A stretch of 64,000 nucleotides of DNA from Promethearchaeia archaeon (GTDB lineage: Archaea; Asgardarchaeota; Lokiarchaeia; Sigyniarchaeales; SOKP01), in contig JAHQWG010000016.1 of the NCBI GenBank assembly GCA_029856045.1, positions 1 through 64,000 of the forward strand. The letters are read 5' to 3'. Position numbers and translations under genes: made by a program. Under the pieces are notes generated by a model. It was given only the letters and a program-made list of their open reading frames with translations. It was not told the DNA's origin and did no database searches. Below, in pieces: positions 35,728-44,298 of the stretch (its first letter is position 1; every line of letters begins with the position of its first letter).

Positions 35728-38508
35728 TTATTCTAAAATAAGAACTGGTTTGCCAGGTAGTGCTTGTCCAGCTTTTTTATGTTCAATTTGATCTTCTAAA
35801 TGTATTTCAATGTTACACCCAAAATTATCTTGAAATGTTGGTTTTATTTCATTAAAAAAGTCCATTTCACCTTTTGATGTTAAGACTATTTTTGAATATA
35901 TCCCAAGATTTTGTAAAATATTATTAATAATTTGATTTATTTTTTTCCCAAATTTTTTTAATTCAGCGTCTTGCATAATTATTTTCATAATTTCTCCTTG
36001 ATCTTTAGATTTTTCAATCAATGGTATTAATTTTGAAAATAATTTGTATTTCCATTCGGTTGCAATTACAATTTTAATCAAAGAAATTTTTTGACCCTTT
36101 AAAATTTGTATTATATTTTTTATATCATCTATTGTGTTGTTCATTAAATTCCATTTAAAATCGTTTTCATCTGTTAATAGATTTTTGTTATGGGATGGCC
36201 AAGGACTTTTACTTAAGAAATCTTTATGACCAAGCAGTTCCCATAATTCTTCTGTTATGTGTGGTATAAATGGATGTAAGAGCAGAAGCAATTTTTCTTG
36301 ACATTCTTTATAGAGATGTTCAATAACACCTTTTTTCTTATATTCTTTCAAATTTGGAATGAATTGAACAATTTCATTTATCGTATCACGTAATGCGAGA
36401 TTATTCATGTGCTCTGTAGCTATTTTTATGAGTTTGTTTAATTTATATTCTATAAAAGTATCATTTATATTCCTTTGGTTTCTAATTTTTTCGACAGACT
36501 CTGTAAAAAGTGTCCATAAACCAGAGACAAATTTATATGCAAATCCAACTCCTTGATCAGACCATTCCAATCCTTTCTCTGGACTTGCTCCGAATAATAT
36601 GAAAAATCTAGTTGCATCTGCTCCATATTCATTCATAATTCCAATTGGATCAACGGTATTTCCTAGAGATTTGCTCATCTTAACACTTTTTAGAATATAT
36701 TCAGTTCCACATCGTTTACAAGTATCATCATGCATTTCTGCTTTCATCGCAAAGGTATTACATTTTGGACAATATGGATGTGCTTTATTAATCATACCAT
36801 GTGTTAATAATCGTTGAAAGGGTTCATCATGTGAATGTAACCCAAGATCACGTGCTACTTTTGTAAAAAATCTTGCATAAAGAAGATGCATAATTGCATG
36901 TTCGATTCCGCCAATGTATTGATCGACATTTCCCCAATAATCAACAATATCCTTTCTATATGGTAAATCATTTGTATGAGGATCACAGAATCTAAAGAAA
37001 TACCAAGAACTATCAACAAAAGTATCCATTGTATCAGTCTCACGCCTCCCTGGTTTACCACATTTTGGACATTGGCAATTAATGAAAGATTCAGAAGTTA
37101 TTAAAGGATTTCCTTTTCCAGTAAATTTAACATCTTTTGGTAATTCTAATGGCAAATTCTCATAAGGAACAGGCACAACTCCGCAATCATCGCAATATAT
37201 TATTGGTATTGGGCATCCCCAATATCTTTGACGGGAAATTAGCCAATCCCTTAACTTATAATTAACGGTTGCTTTACCCATCCCTATTTTTTCTAACTTT
37301 TTTGTTATCGAATTAATCGCGGTTCGATTATCCATCCCATCAAATTCTTCCGAATTTACTAGGATGCCATCTGCCACATAAGCTCTTGTCATTTTATCCG
37401 CATTTAATTCATAATCAGGTGGTTGAATAACAACTTTAATCGCGATATTATATTCTTTTGCAAATTCAAAATCACGTTGGTCGTGAGCAGGAACAGCCAT
37501 GACTGCACCTGCCCCGTATTCATAAATGACAAAATTTCCACTATAAATAGGAACTTTTTCTTTTGTCACTGGATTAATCGCATATTTGCCAATAAAAATC
37601 CCTTTTTTATCAACCTCAATATCCGTCCTTTCAAATTTATTCTGCGTCATAACATCAGTGTAAAAAATTTCGAAATCTTTTTCATATTCAGTTCCTTTAA
37701 CCCATTCGCGAACCCAAGGATGTTCTGGAGCAAAAACCATAAAAGTGACTCCATAAAGTGTATCAGCTCTAGTTGTAAATATGTCAATGGTTCTGTCTTC
37801 TCCCACAACTGGGAATTTAATTATCGACCCCTCCGACCTCCCGATCCAATTTCTTTGCATAACTTTAACTTTGTCAGGCCAATCAACATTATTTAAGCCA
37901 TTTAACAATTCTTCAGCATAAGATCTTATTTTTAAAAACCATTGGGTCAAAAATTTTTGTTCTACTTCTGAATTGCAACGCCAACAGAGACCACCTTGAA
38001 CTTGCTCGTTAGCCAACACTGTTACACATTGAGGGCACCAATTAATATAACTATCTTCTCGATAAGCTAGATCTTTTTCAAACATTTTCAGAAAAAACCA
38101 CTGATCCCATTTAAAATAATTTGGATCATGGCTATGAATTTCACGAGTCCAATCATAAGATAATCCTATCCTTTTTTGTTGATTTCTCATGATATCGATA
38201 TTTAAATTGGTCCATTCCTCTGGATTCACTCCCTCGTCAATTGCGGCGTTTTCTGCGGGTAATCCAAAAGAATCATATCCCATAGGATAAAGTATATGGA
38301 ATCCGCACATTCGTTTGTATCTAGTAAATGCATCGCCAACAGTATAATTACGTAGATGGCCTATGTGAAGTTTTCCAGAGGGATAAGGGTACATTTCGAG
38401 TATATAATACTTTTTCTTTTTTGGATCTTTTTGTATTTCGAAGATTTTTGCTTCTTCCCATTTCTTTTGCCATTTCTCTTCTATTTTTTGGGGGTTATAA
38501 TCATTCAT
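35728..38508 (-). CDS. leuS: Leucyl-tRNA synthetase, bacterial type
   Basis: The 926-residue class I synthetase has HIGH (residues 48-51, KLHIGHLRNYTVGD), KMSKS (610-614) and a CP1 editing domain after the zinc-binding WCPQCVTVLANEQV. The pattern PYPSGKLHIGHLRNYTVGD, then YDSFGLPAENAAI, QRNWIGRSEG and AVMAVPAHDQRD, belongs to bacterial LeuRS, not the archaeal/eukaryotic type. Its Cys-rich insertion near 445-460 (QCPKC) and at 560-585 (CPKCN, CKRCG) can bind zinc. The 326-base region upstream holds a leader with alternative hairpins and a Leu-rich small frame (38509-38834). The start is the ATG at 38508 after AAAAGGAAAT. Confidence 0.96.
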   Translation of the reverse strand: MNDYNPQKIEEKWQKKWEEAKIFEIQKDPKKKKYYILEMYPYPSGKLHIGHLRNYTVGDAFTRYKRMCGFHILYPMGYDSFGLPAENAAIDEGVNPEEWTNLNIDIMRNQQKRIGLSYDWTREIHSHDPNYFKWDQWFFLKMFEKDLAYREDSYINWCPQCVTVLANEQVQGGLCWRCNSEVEQKFLTQWFLKIRSYAEELLNGLNNVDWPDKVKVMQRNWIGRSEGSIIKFPVVGEDRTIDIFTTRADTLYGVTFMVFAPEHPWVREWVKGTEYEKDFEIFYTDVMTQNKFERTDIEVDKKGIFIGKYAINPVTKEKVPIYSGNFVIYEYGAGAVMAVPAHDQRDFEFAKEYNIAIKVVIQPPDYELNADKMTRAYVADGILVNSEEFDGMDNRTAINSITKKLEKIGMGKATVNYKLRDWLISRQRYWGCPIPIIYCDDCGVVPVPYENLPLELPKDVKFTGKGNPLITSESFINCQCPKCGKPGRRETDTMDTFVDSSWYFFRFCDPHTNDLPYRKDIVDYWGNVDQYIGGIEHAIMHLLYARFFTKVARDLGLHSHDEPFQRLLTHGMINKAHPYCPKCNTFAMKAEMHDDTCKRCGTEYILKSVKMSKSLGNTVDPIGIMNEYGADATRFFILFGASPEKGLEWSDQGVGFAYKFVSGLWTLFTESVEKIRNQRNINDTFIEYKLNKLIKIATEHMNNLALRDTINEIVQFIPNLKEYKKKGVIEHLYKECQEKLLLLLHPFIPHITEELWELLGHKDFLSKSPWPSHNKNLLTDENDFKWNLMNNTIDDIKNIIQILKGQKISLIKIVIATEWKYKLFSKLIPLIEKSKDQGEIMKIIMQDAELKKFGKKINQIINNILQNLGIYSKIVLTSKGEMDFFNEIKPTFQDNFGCNIEIHLEDQIEHKKAGQALPGKPVLILE

Positions 38509-38698
38509 ATTTCCTTTTATTCCATTCCATTGTTTTTATTAAAATTATCCACATTTTTTCAATATTATGAATTCTTTTTTTCAATGCTTCTTCGAACCTT
38601 TGAGCTTTAATTCTAAAAATATTTTCTGGATATCAAGAGAGAACAAATCCATAAAAGTTATTAAAAGAAAAAAAGACTCAGGTTCATTCTCTCTTGAA

Positions 38699-38779
38699 TT
38701 AAAGTAATAACAATAATACCACTACTAAGAGTAGTACAAATAACAATATGTTTTGTACTTTTTTCATCAAGAGAGACAT
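38699..38779 (-). CDS. Candidate 26-residue Leu-rich leader peptide
   Basis: The frame runs ATG (38779) to TAA (38701-38699) and encodes 26 residues, 12 of them Leu (five at the end), with KK at 6-7 and a hydrophobic run from residue 11 to 26. It is placed upstream of the leuS gene on the same strand. A leaderless start is suggested by the TATA element. It could be a leader peptide sensing leucyl-tRNA supply, a small membrane protein, or not translated at all; an AT-rich frame this short can occur by chance. The adjacent alternative-pairing segments favour the leader reading. Confidence 0.4.
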   Translation of the reverse strand: MSLLMKKVQNILLFVLLLVVVLLLLL

Positions 38780-38802
38780 AATGATAGATATTATAATTAC
38801 TA

Positions 38803-38811
38803 CTTTTAAAG
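38803..38811 (-). promoter_or_regulatory. TATA-like element before leuS leader
   Basis: On the minus strand CTTTAAAAG is preceded by AATAAT and lies about 28 bases upstream of the ATG at 38779. In archaea that spacing puts the transcription start at or just before this ATG, as in a leaderless mRNA. No ribosome-binding run precedes the ATG, which fits leaderless initiation. Confidence 0.4.
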
Positions 38812-38834
38812 ATTATTATAAGGTCTATAGAAAT

Positions 38835-39935
38835 TTAATTATCAATTCTTTCACGAAGGAGAGTTTTTATTTTTATTGCTCTTTTATATAGGTTTTCAAT
38901 TTTATCGCCAATCTTTTTAAAATTATGCAGTTTATCAGTTAAAGCATAAGCATTTTTAATTATTTTATTTCTAAAAGTTGAATCATGAAGTAACATTTCA
39001 ATTCCACTCAAAAATTCATTATGATGATATGCTTTACAACAAGACTCATTATGAATTAACCAATTAAAGGGTTCAATATCACGGGCTACAATTGGTAATT
39101 TACAAACTGCAGCTTCCATGAGAGGAATCCCTTGATTTTCTACATATGATGGGAATAAAAGAACATCAGCCCCATAATAAGGCTCACAAATATTATCATA
39201 ATATCCTGTAAAAATACAATTTTCCAGCGATGTAGCTTGTTTTACATAGAAATTTTCTTTTATTGGTCCTACCCAAACAAACCAATAATCTGATAAATCT
39301 CTTGCACATTTATAGAATTCATCAACTCCTTTTCTTCTCCAAGTGAAACCTACATTTAGAATGATTTTGGCATCAATTGGAACATAATATCTTTCATTTA
39401 AAAATTTTCTAAATTTTTCTCGATATTCCTTTTTTTCTTTAAATTTTTCAAATTTAACTCCATTGCTAACTGCATATATTGGTGGTTTTTTCTTTAAATT
39501 TAACCTCTTTATTGAATTTTTAGAAAATTCTGATGGAGTTATTATCAAATGTGACACGTTATATAAATATTTAAGATATAATCGAGTTAATTTTGCCCAA
39601 ATTTTCATATTAGGTAAAAATCCACCTTCTAAATCTTCAACTGTTGTATGTGCATGTTGGATAACTGCAGCATTGTGTGTTTTTTTCATCTTATACAATT
39701 GCCATACAGTTAATGGATCAAATGAGGAACTAGATACTACATCTACTTTATTTTTTTGAACCCATTTTGGTGGAGATTTATTCTCACTTGGGACCCATAC
39801 GTTATGACCCTTATTTCTTAATGAATTGATAACATCCCAAGTATTTGTTTCTATACCACCAACAGTTTTAACTTGGGTGAATTTTTTGTATATATGAAAA
39901 TTTTCGATAAAGATAATATTAAGAATTTTTTTCAT
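38835..39935 (-). CDS. GT4-family glycosyltransferase
   Basis: This 366-residue GT-B enzyme has an N-terminal GGIETNTWDVINSLRNKGHNV segment (acceptor side), VSNGVKFEKF near residue 160, ILNVGFTWRRKGVDEFYKCA near 195, and the donor-site segment FPSYVENQGIPLMEAAVCKLPIVARDI near 285-305 (E-x7-E-type). It would transfer a sugar from a nucleotide or lipid donor in the cytoplasm. It is divergent from the radical-SAM gene (52-base gap) and lies directly upstream of the leuS leader. The sugar and the acceptor are unknown. Confidence 0.85.
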   Translation of the reverse strand: MKKILNIIFIENFHIYKKFTQVKTVGGIETNTWDVINSLRNKGHNVWVPSENKSPPKWVQKNKVDVVSSSSFDPLTVWQLYKMKKTHNAAVIQHAHTTVEDLEGGFLPNMKIWAKLTRLYLKYLYNVSHLIITPSEFSKNSIKRLNLKKKPPIYAVSNGVKFEKFKEKKEYREKFRKFLNERYYVPIDAKIILNVGFTWRRKGVDEFYKCARDLSDYWFVWVGPIKENFYVKQATSLENCIFTGYYDNICEPYYGADVLLFPSYVENQGIPLMEAAVCKLPIVARDIEPFNWLIHNESCCKAYHHNEFLSGIEMLLHDSTFRNKIIKNAYALTDKLHNFKKIGDKIENLYKRAIKIKTLLRERIDN

Positions 39936-39987
39936 TTACTTTATATTATTTTTAAATTAATATAATTATTTAATTTTAAAATATTCT

Positions 39988-40986
39988 ATGACGATTGAAA
40001 AAATTAGAGTTTCTATTGGTAGTGCCACGATTTTAGGATTAACTTCCATAAAGCTCGAGACCCCTCCAACTACGGTTTATATTATGACTTACAAGAAAGG
40101 AAAATGCATTGCAAATTGTGGTTTTTGTCCTCAAGCTCGTGATTCAAAAAGTTCAACAGAAAAATTATCACGTATCAATTGGCCAATTTTTCCTTTTAAG
40201 GATTTTTTAACCAAATTGAAATATACTGCTTCTTTAAAAAAATATCAGAGAATCTGTGTTCAAACGCTTAATTATGCCGAGAATTTACAAGATTTAATTG
40301 AAATTATATCTGAGATTAAAAAAGTTACCAATCTACCAATATCTGTGGCAATACCTCCAATATCCAAAGATGAATTAAAGGATTTAAAGTTATGTGGAGT
40401 ACAAAGAGTGGGAATAGCATTAGATGGTGCAACACAAGAAATTTTCGAAAAAATTAAGGGAATAGGAGTTAATGGTCCTTATTTTTGGCGTTCTCATTTT
40501 GATAGTTTAAGAGATGCCTTGGATATTTTTAGAAAAGAACTTGTAACCACTCATATAATAATTGGTTTTGGTGAAACTCAGAAAGCAACATTAAAATTAA
40601 TTGCAGAATTGCATGAGTTGTCTATTTTACCCGGATTATTTGCATTTACACCTATTGAAGGAACGAAATTTGAAAATATGATCCAACCAGATATAAATCA
40701 CTTTAGAAAAATACAATTAGGTAGATATTTAATCGTAAATGATTACAAGAAATTAGATGATTTTACATTTAATCAAAAAGGAGATATCATTCATTTTAAT
40801 TTAAATAAGAAAGAATTAAGAAATTTTGTTGATGAGAGTGAAGCTTTCATGACTACGGGATGTCCTAGTTGCAATCGTCCTTATTATACTTCTAAGCCAT
40901 CAGGGCCAATTTATAACTATCCACGAAAATTAAATGAGAATGAGAAAGATGAGATATATAATATATTATCAAATTTTACTAATTAA
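39988..40986 (+). CDS. Radical SAM protein, probable lipoyl synthase component (LipS1/LipS2 type)
   Basis: The 332-residue protein has the radical SAM CX3CX2C motif CIANCGFC (C40, C44, C47), a TIM-barrel middle, and a C-terminal Cys pair GCPSCNRPYYTSKPSGP (C292, C295) that could help ligate an auxiliary cluster. It looks like the proteins often annotated as biotin synthases that were shown in Thermococcus kodakarensis to work as a two-protein lipoyl synthase. It is followed by a lipoate-protein ligase-like gene after 17 bases and then a second radical SAM gene, matching that gene set. There is no biotin-operon gene beside it. Confidence 0.65.
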   Translation: MTIEKIRVSIGSATILGLTSIKLETPPTTVYIMTYKKGKCIANCGFCPQARDSKSSTEKLSRINWPIFPFKDFLTKLKYTASLKKYQRICVQTLNYAENLQDLIEIISEIKKVTNLPISVAIPPISKDELKDLKLCGVQRVGIALDGATQEIFEKIKGIGVNGPYFWRSHFDSLRDALDIFRKELVTTHIIIGFGETQKATLKLIAELHELSILPGLFAFTPIEGTKFENMIQPDINHFRKIQLGRYLIVNDYKKLDDFTFNQKGDIIHFNLNKKELRNFVDESEAFMTTGCPSCNRPYYTSKPSGPIYNYPRKLNENEKDEIYNILSNFTN

Positions 40987-41003
40987 ACATTTGAAGTGAT
41001 AAA

Positions 41004-41783
41004 ATGGTTCCGTGGAGATTTTTGCCCTTAGAAATCAGAAATGGTTATTGGAATATGGCATTAGATGAAGCAATATTAGAAGCATGTATTGAAAAGAAAT
41101 CTCCAAATACAATTCGGTTATATAAATGGAATCCATCTACAGTGTCTTTAGGATATCATCAGAGTGTATCAGATGAAGTTGATATGGCTGTAGCTAAAGC
41201 GAAAAAAATTAACGTAGTCAGAAGAATAACGGGAGGTGGTGCAGTATTTCATGATTCTGAAGGAGAAATTACTTATTCAATTATATGTCCTTCAAAATTT
41301 TTTGAGATAATGGGATACAGAAGAGTAATTGAACAATATGAAATTATTACTCAAGGAATTATTAATGCACTTGATTTTTTTAATTTAAAAACAGATAAGG
41401 GAGTCATCCATTGCCCAGCGATTTTTTTAGATGGGAAAAAGTTTTCAGGAAATGCACAAAGGAAGAGAAGGGGATACTTATTACAACATGGAACAATATT
41501 ATTAGAAATCCAGCCAGAATTAATGTATTCAGTCTTGAAAGCACCAAAAAACGTCTCAACAAAGAAAATGGTGGCATCAGTGTATGCAAAAGTAATTGGA
41601 ATTAGAGAACAAATTAAAAATTTTGATGAAAACAAATTTATATCTTTTCTTATTGATGGTTTTGAAAATGCTCTAGGGATTCAATTAGAAACTGGAGATT
41701 TTTCACAATACGAGTTAGATTTAGCAAAAAAATTGGTTAAGGAAAAATATAATACGGAGAAATGGTTATATAAATATGAATAA
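41004..41783 (+). CDS. lplA: Lipoate-protein ligase A-like (octanoyl/lipoyl transferase family)
   Basis: The 259-residue protein has the BPL_LplA fold: WRFLPLEIRNGYWNMALDEAILEA at the N terminus, the RRITGGGAVFHDSEGEITYS motif (near residue 73-93) that binds the lipoyl/octanoyl-AMP, and the DGKKFSGNAQRKRRG lysine segment (near 145). It lacks the long C-terminal domain of E. coli LplA, like archaeal split ligases. It would attach octanoyl or lipoyl groups to E2/GcvH-type domains. It overlaps the next radical SAM gene by 8 bases, strong evidence of one operon. Confidence 0.88.
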   Translation: MVPWRFLPLEIRNGYWNMALDEAILEACIEKKSPNTIRLYKWNPSTVSLGYHQSVSDEVDMAVAKAKKINVVRRITGGGAVFHDSEGEITYSIICPSKFFEIMGYRRVIEQYEIITQGIINALDFFNLKTDKGVIHCPAIFLDGKKFSGNAQRKRRGYLLQHGTILLEIQPELMYSVLKAPKNVSTKKMVASVYAKVIGIREQIKNFDENKFISFLIDGFENALGIQLETGDFSQYELDLAKKLVKEKYNTEKWLYKYE

Positions 41784-42840
41784 TACCCACACTCTATTAG
41801 GAAAAATTAAAACAGGAAATGCTTTATGGGATGATTATTTGGAATTTTTAAAATTGAAAGAAGATGATGAATTAGATTCCTTTTTTCATCTTGCTCAAAA
41901 AATAAAAATTCAAAATTTTAAAAATCAATTAAAAATTTATATTCCTAATAAAAGATTTCCTGCTGTAAGTGTAACTGGAAATGAATGTGCATTAAATTGT
42001 CAGCATTGTAGTAAGAAATATTTGGAAGGAATGAAGCCAATTTTAAATCCTATTGAATTAGAAAAATTTTTACTACATCTTTCAAAAAATAATGGAGTAG
42101 GTGCTTTAATTTCAGGAGGTTGTGATGAAAATGGCTCTGTACCACTAAAAAGTTTTTTGGATGTTATTAAAAGTATAAAAAATAAGACAAATTTAATTAT
42201 TAATGCTCATACTGGGTTACTGGACGAAAATACTGCACAGAAATTAGCAGAATCTAAAGTTGATATAATATCATTTGATATTAATATTGATGAGGAAATC
42301 ATTCATAATATTTACAGGTTGGAAAAAAATATAGAAGATTATAAAAATGCTATTAATCTATTAAAAAAATATAATTTAAATATCATTCCTCATATTTGTG
42401 TAGGTCTTTTTTACGGAAAACTCCATAAGGAACTTGATTCAATAAAATTTATAAAGCAAATATTAGTTAATCCTTCTATAATTGTGTTAATTGCTTTAAT
42501 TCCACCAATAAATTCAGAAAAAGCAAAAAAATTTGTAGCTCCTAATCCTATCGATATTGCAAAAGTAATTGCAGTTAATCGATTTGTATTTCCTAAGGCA
42601 GAACTTTCATTAGGATGTATGCGGCCAAGAGGACCTTTAAGATTTGAAATAGAGAAATATGCATTAATGGCAGGAGTTAATAGAATAGAGATTCCTATGA
42701 AAAAAACTTTAAGTTGGGCAAAAAAAAGATTTCCAGGAATCTCATTCGAGTTTTTTTCTGCTTGTTGTGCCATATCTAAGGATTATGAGAAACTTGCTGA
42801 AAGTTTTGGAAAAGATATTAAAAGATATTCAAAAATATAG
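41776..42840 (+). CDS. Radical SAM protein, second probable lipoyl synthase component (LipS1/LipS2 type)
   Basis: The 354-residue protein has the SAM-cluster motif CALNCQHC (C71, C75, C78) after TGNE, and a C-terminal tandem Cys (FFSACCAISKDYEKLAESF, near residue 330) that may ligate another cluster. It resembles the biotin-synthase-annotated partner of the first radical SAM protein. Together with the ligase between them, the set recalls the Thermococcus LipS1/LipS2 pair with a short lipoate ligase, which builds the lipoyl cofactor on octanoylated protein. Start ATG at 41776 overlaps the ligase end by 8 bases. Confidence 0.62.
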   Translation: MNNTHTLLGKIKTGNALWDDYLEFLKLKEDDELDSFFHLAQKIKIQNFKNQLKIYIPNKRFPAVSVTGNECALNCQHCSKKYLEGMKPILNPIELEKFLLHLSKNNGVGALISGGCDENGSVPLKSFLDVIKSIKNKTNLIINAHTGLLDENTAQKLAESKVDIISFDINIDEEIIHNIYRLEKNIEDYKNAINLLKKYNLNIIPHICVGLFYGKLHKELDSIKFIKQILVNPSIIVLIALIPPINSEKAKKFVAPNPIDIAKVIAVNRFVFPKAELSLGCMRPRGPLRFEIEKYALMAGVNRIEIPMKKTLSWAKKRFPGISFEFFSACCAISKDYEKLAESFGKDIKRYSKI

Positions 42841-42855
42841 AAAAAGTGAGAAAAT

Positions 42856-43656
42856 ATGCAAATTAAAAATCAAATTAAGATAATAGGTGTTAAAAATATA
42901 CCTCTTATAAAAGAAGGAGATAATATACCAAGAATAATTTTTAATACATTAAGAGAAAACAGTTTAAACTTAAAAGATAAGGATATTATCGTTATTGCTC
43001 AATCAATTATCTCAAAAAGTAATGGGAGAATTAAAAATTTAAATGAGGTTAATCCTAGTAAAAAAGCAATTGAGATATATAAAAAAATAGAACCTAAAGC
43101 TAAAAAAGTAGGAATTCCAATGAAATCGCCAGAATTAATCCAAGCAATTTTAGATGAATCGAGAGAAATCCTTAAAATTGAGCATGTTCTAATCGTTGAA
43201 ACAAAACCACAAGGTTTTATTTGCGCTAATGCGGGAATTGATCAATCAAATGTTGCGGGAAAAAACAATATAACTTTATTACCAGAAAATCCAGATGAAG
43301 ATGCTAAGAAAATAAGGAATGAACTTAAAAAGTTAACCAAAAGAGAGGTTGCAGTAATTATTTCTGACTCATTTGGGAGACCATTTAGAAATGGATCAAT
43401 AGGTGTTGCACTAGGTATTGCTGGTATTAATCCGATATTAGATAAACGAGGGTTTAAAGATTTATTTGGTTATGAATTACAAACAACAATTATAGGACAA
43501 GCAGATAATATTGTTTCTGCAGCGCAACTAATTATGGGAGAGGCAGATGAGGGAATTCCTGTTGTAATAATTAGAGGTTATGATTACGAAATAGATGAAA
43601 ATGCTTCAATTAAGACCATTTTGAGAGAAATTGATTTAGATATATTTAGGAGTTGA
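42856..43656 (+). CDS. cofE: Coenzyme F420-0:L-glutamate ligase (CofE)
   Basis: CofE adds glutamates to F420-0 to give F420-2, using GTP. The 266-residue protein has the family order: IPLIKEGDNIPRII at the start, KDIIVIAQSIISKSNGRI (near 42), the NTP/Mn segment IISDSFGRPFRNGSIGVALG (near 165), and GQADNIVSAAQLIMGEADEGIP (near 215). Length is normal for the archaeal single-domain form. The stop overlaps the Shine-Dalgarno region of the next gene, so cofE, the nitroreductase and cofD are likely translated from one mRNA. Confidence 0.93.
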   Translation: MQIKNQIKIIGVKNIPLIKEGDNIPRIIFNTLRENSLNLKDKDIIVIAQSIISKSNGRIKNLNEVNPSKKAIEIYKKIEPKAKKVGIPMKSPELIQAILDESREILKIEHVLIVETKPQGFICANAGIDQSNVAGKNNITLLPENPDEDAKKIRNELKKLTKREVAVIISDSFGRPFRNGSIGVALGIAGINPILDKRGFKDLFGYELQTTIIGQADNIVSAAQLIMGEADEGIPVVIIRGYDYEIDENASIKTILREIDLDIFRS

Positions 43657-43661
43657 ATTTA

Positions 43662-44285
43662 ATGGATTTATTAGAAAGTTTAAAAAAAAGAAGGAGTTAT
43701 AAATTTCCTTTTGAAAAAAAGCAAATTGACCCCAAAATAATTGAAAAATGTATCAATATTTCTAAATGGGCTCCTTCTGCACATAATTCTCAACCTTGGC
43801 GTTATATTGTATTGCAGAATATGGATCTAAGAACCAAATTAATTAATAGGATGAATAATAAGCTGAGAAAGGATTTGAGAAATGACGGTAAATCTGAAGA
43901 ATTCATAGAGAATAAAATTAAAACAACAAAAACGCAATTTCTCCAAGCACCCATTTTAATTCTCGCGGGTATTGATTTAAAGGCATTAAAAGACTATCAG
44001 GATAGTGAGAGAAAGCATAATGAGTTTGTTTTAGGAGTTTTAAGCGTCGCAAGTTCAATAACTTATTTACTAATCTCACTTCAAGAGCACGGTTTAGTTT
44101 CTTGCTGGTATTCTGCACCATTGTTTGCGAGAGAAATAGTCTCAGAAATGTTGAAATTACCGGGAACGTATTATCCATTAGCATTTATCACGGTTGGATA
44201 TCCTTCAATAAAAGAGATTACCCCCCCTAAACATCAAAAATTAGATACATTTTTATTTTATAATTCGAATTTGCCAATAACATAA
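43662..44285 (+). CDS. Nitroreductase-family FMN oxidoreductase, possible dehydro-F420-0 reductase
   Basis: The 207-residue protein opens MDLLESLKKRRSYKF and has KWAPSAHNSQPWRYIVL (nitroreductase FMN loop), then SITYLLISLQEHGLVSCWYSAP and LPGTYYPLAFITVGYP. The ATG at 43662 is chosen because AGGAG at 43648-43652 precedes it by 9 bases; the earlier TTG at 43653 touches that run directly. In mycobacteria FbiB is a fusion of CofE and a nitroreductase-type domain that reduces dehydro-F420-0 with FMN. Here the two parts are adjacent separate genes followed by cofD, so the same reaction is the natural inference. Confidence 0.78.
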   Translation: MDLLESLKKRRSYKFPFEKKQIDPKIIEKCINISKWAPSAHNSQPWRYIVLQNMDLRTKLINRMNNKLRKDLRNDGKSEEFIENKIKTTKTQFLQAPILILAGIDLKALKDYQDSERKHNEFVLGVLSVASSITYLLISLQEHGLVSCWYSAPLFAREIVSEMLKLPGTYYPLAFITVGYPSIKEITPPKHQKLDTFLFYNSNLPIT

Positions 44286-44298
44286 GAGTAGAGATAAA

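Larger units (their letters stand above)
38509..38834 (-). promoter_or_regulatory. Candidate leucine-responsive leader (attenuator) of leuS
   Basis: The 326 bases between the upstream GT4 gene and leuS contain, in minus-strand order: a TATA-like CTTTAAAAG (38811-38803), a 26-codon Leu-rich frame (38779-38699), segment 2 TCAAGAGAGAA (38697-38687) and segment 3 TTCTCTCTTGA (38643-38633). Segment 1, TCTCTCTTGA, is at 38776-38767 inside the start of the frame. Segment 2 can pair with 1 (10 bp) or 3 (11 bp), not both. Between 2 and 3 is a T-rich run (TTTTTTTCTTTT). Smaller hairpins, AGTACAAA/TTTGTACT (38759-38752 with 38740-38733) and ACTACT/AGTAGT (38735-38730 with 38726-38721), overlap in the frame. 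The regulatory role is inferred. Confidence 0.5.

Noticed and set aside
37423-37896. 157-codon plus-strand frame inside leuS
   Set aside because: It lies fully antisense to strong LeuRS motifs, is Asn/Phe-rich and has no recognisable domain.
38661-38687. Second mini-frame (8 codons, MNLSLFFF) after segment 2 in the leuS leader
   Set aside because: It has only two Leu and no independent support; kept as part of the leader, not as a gene.
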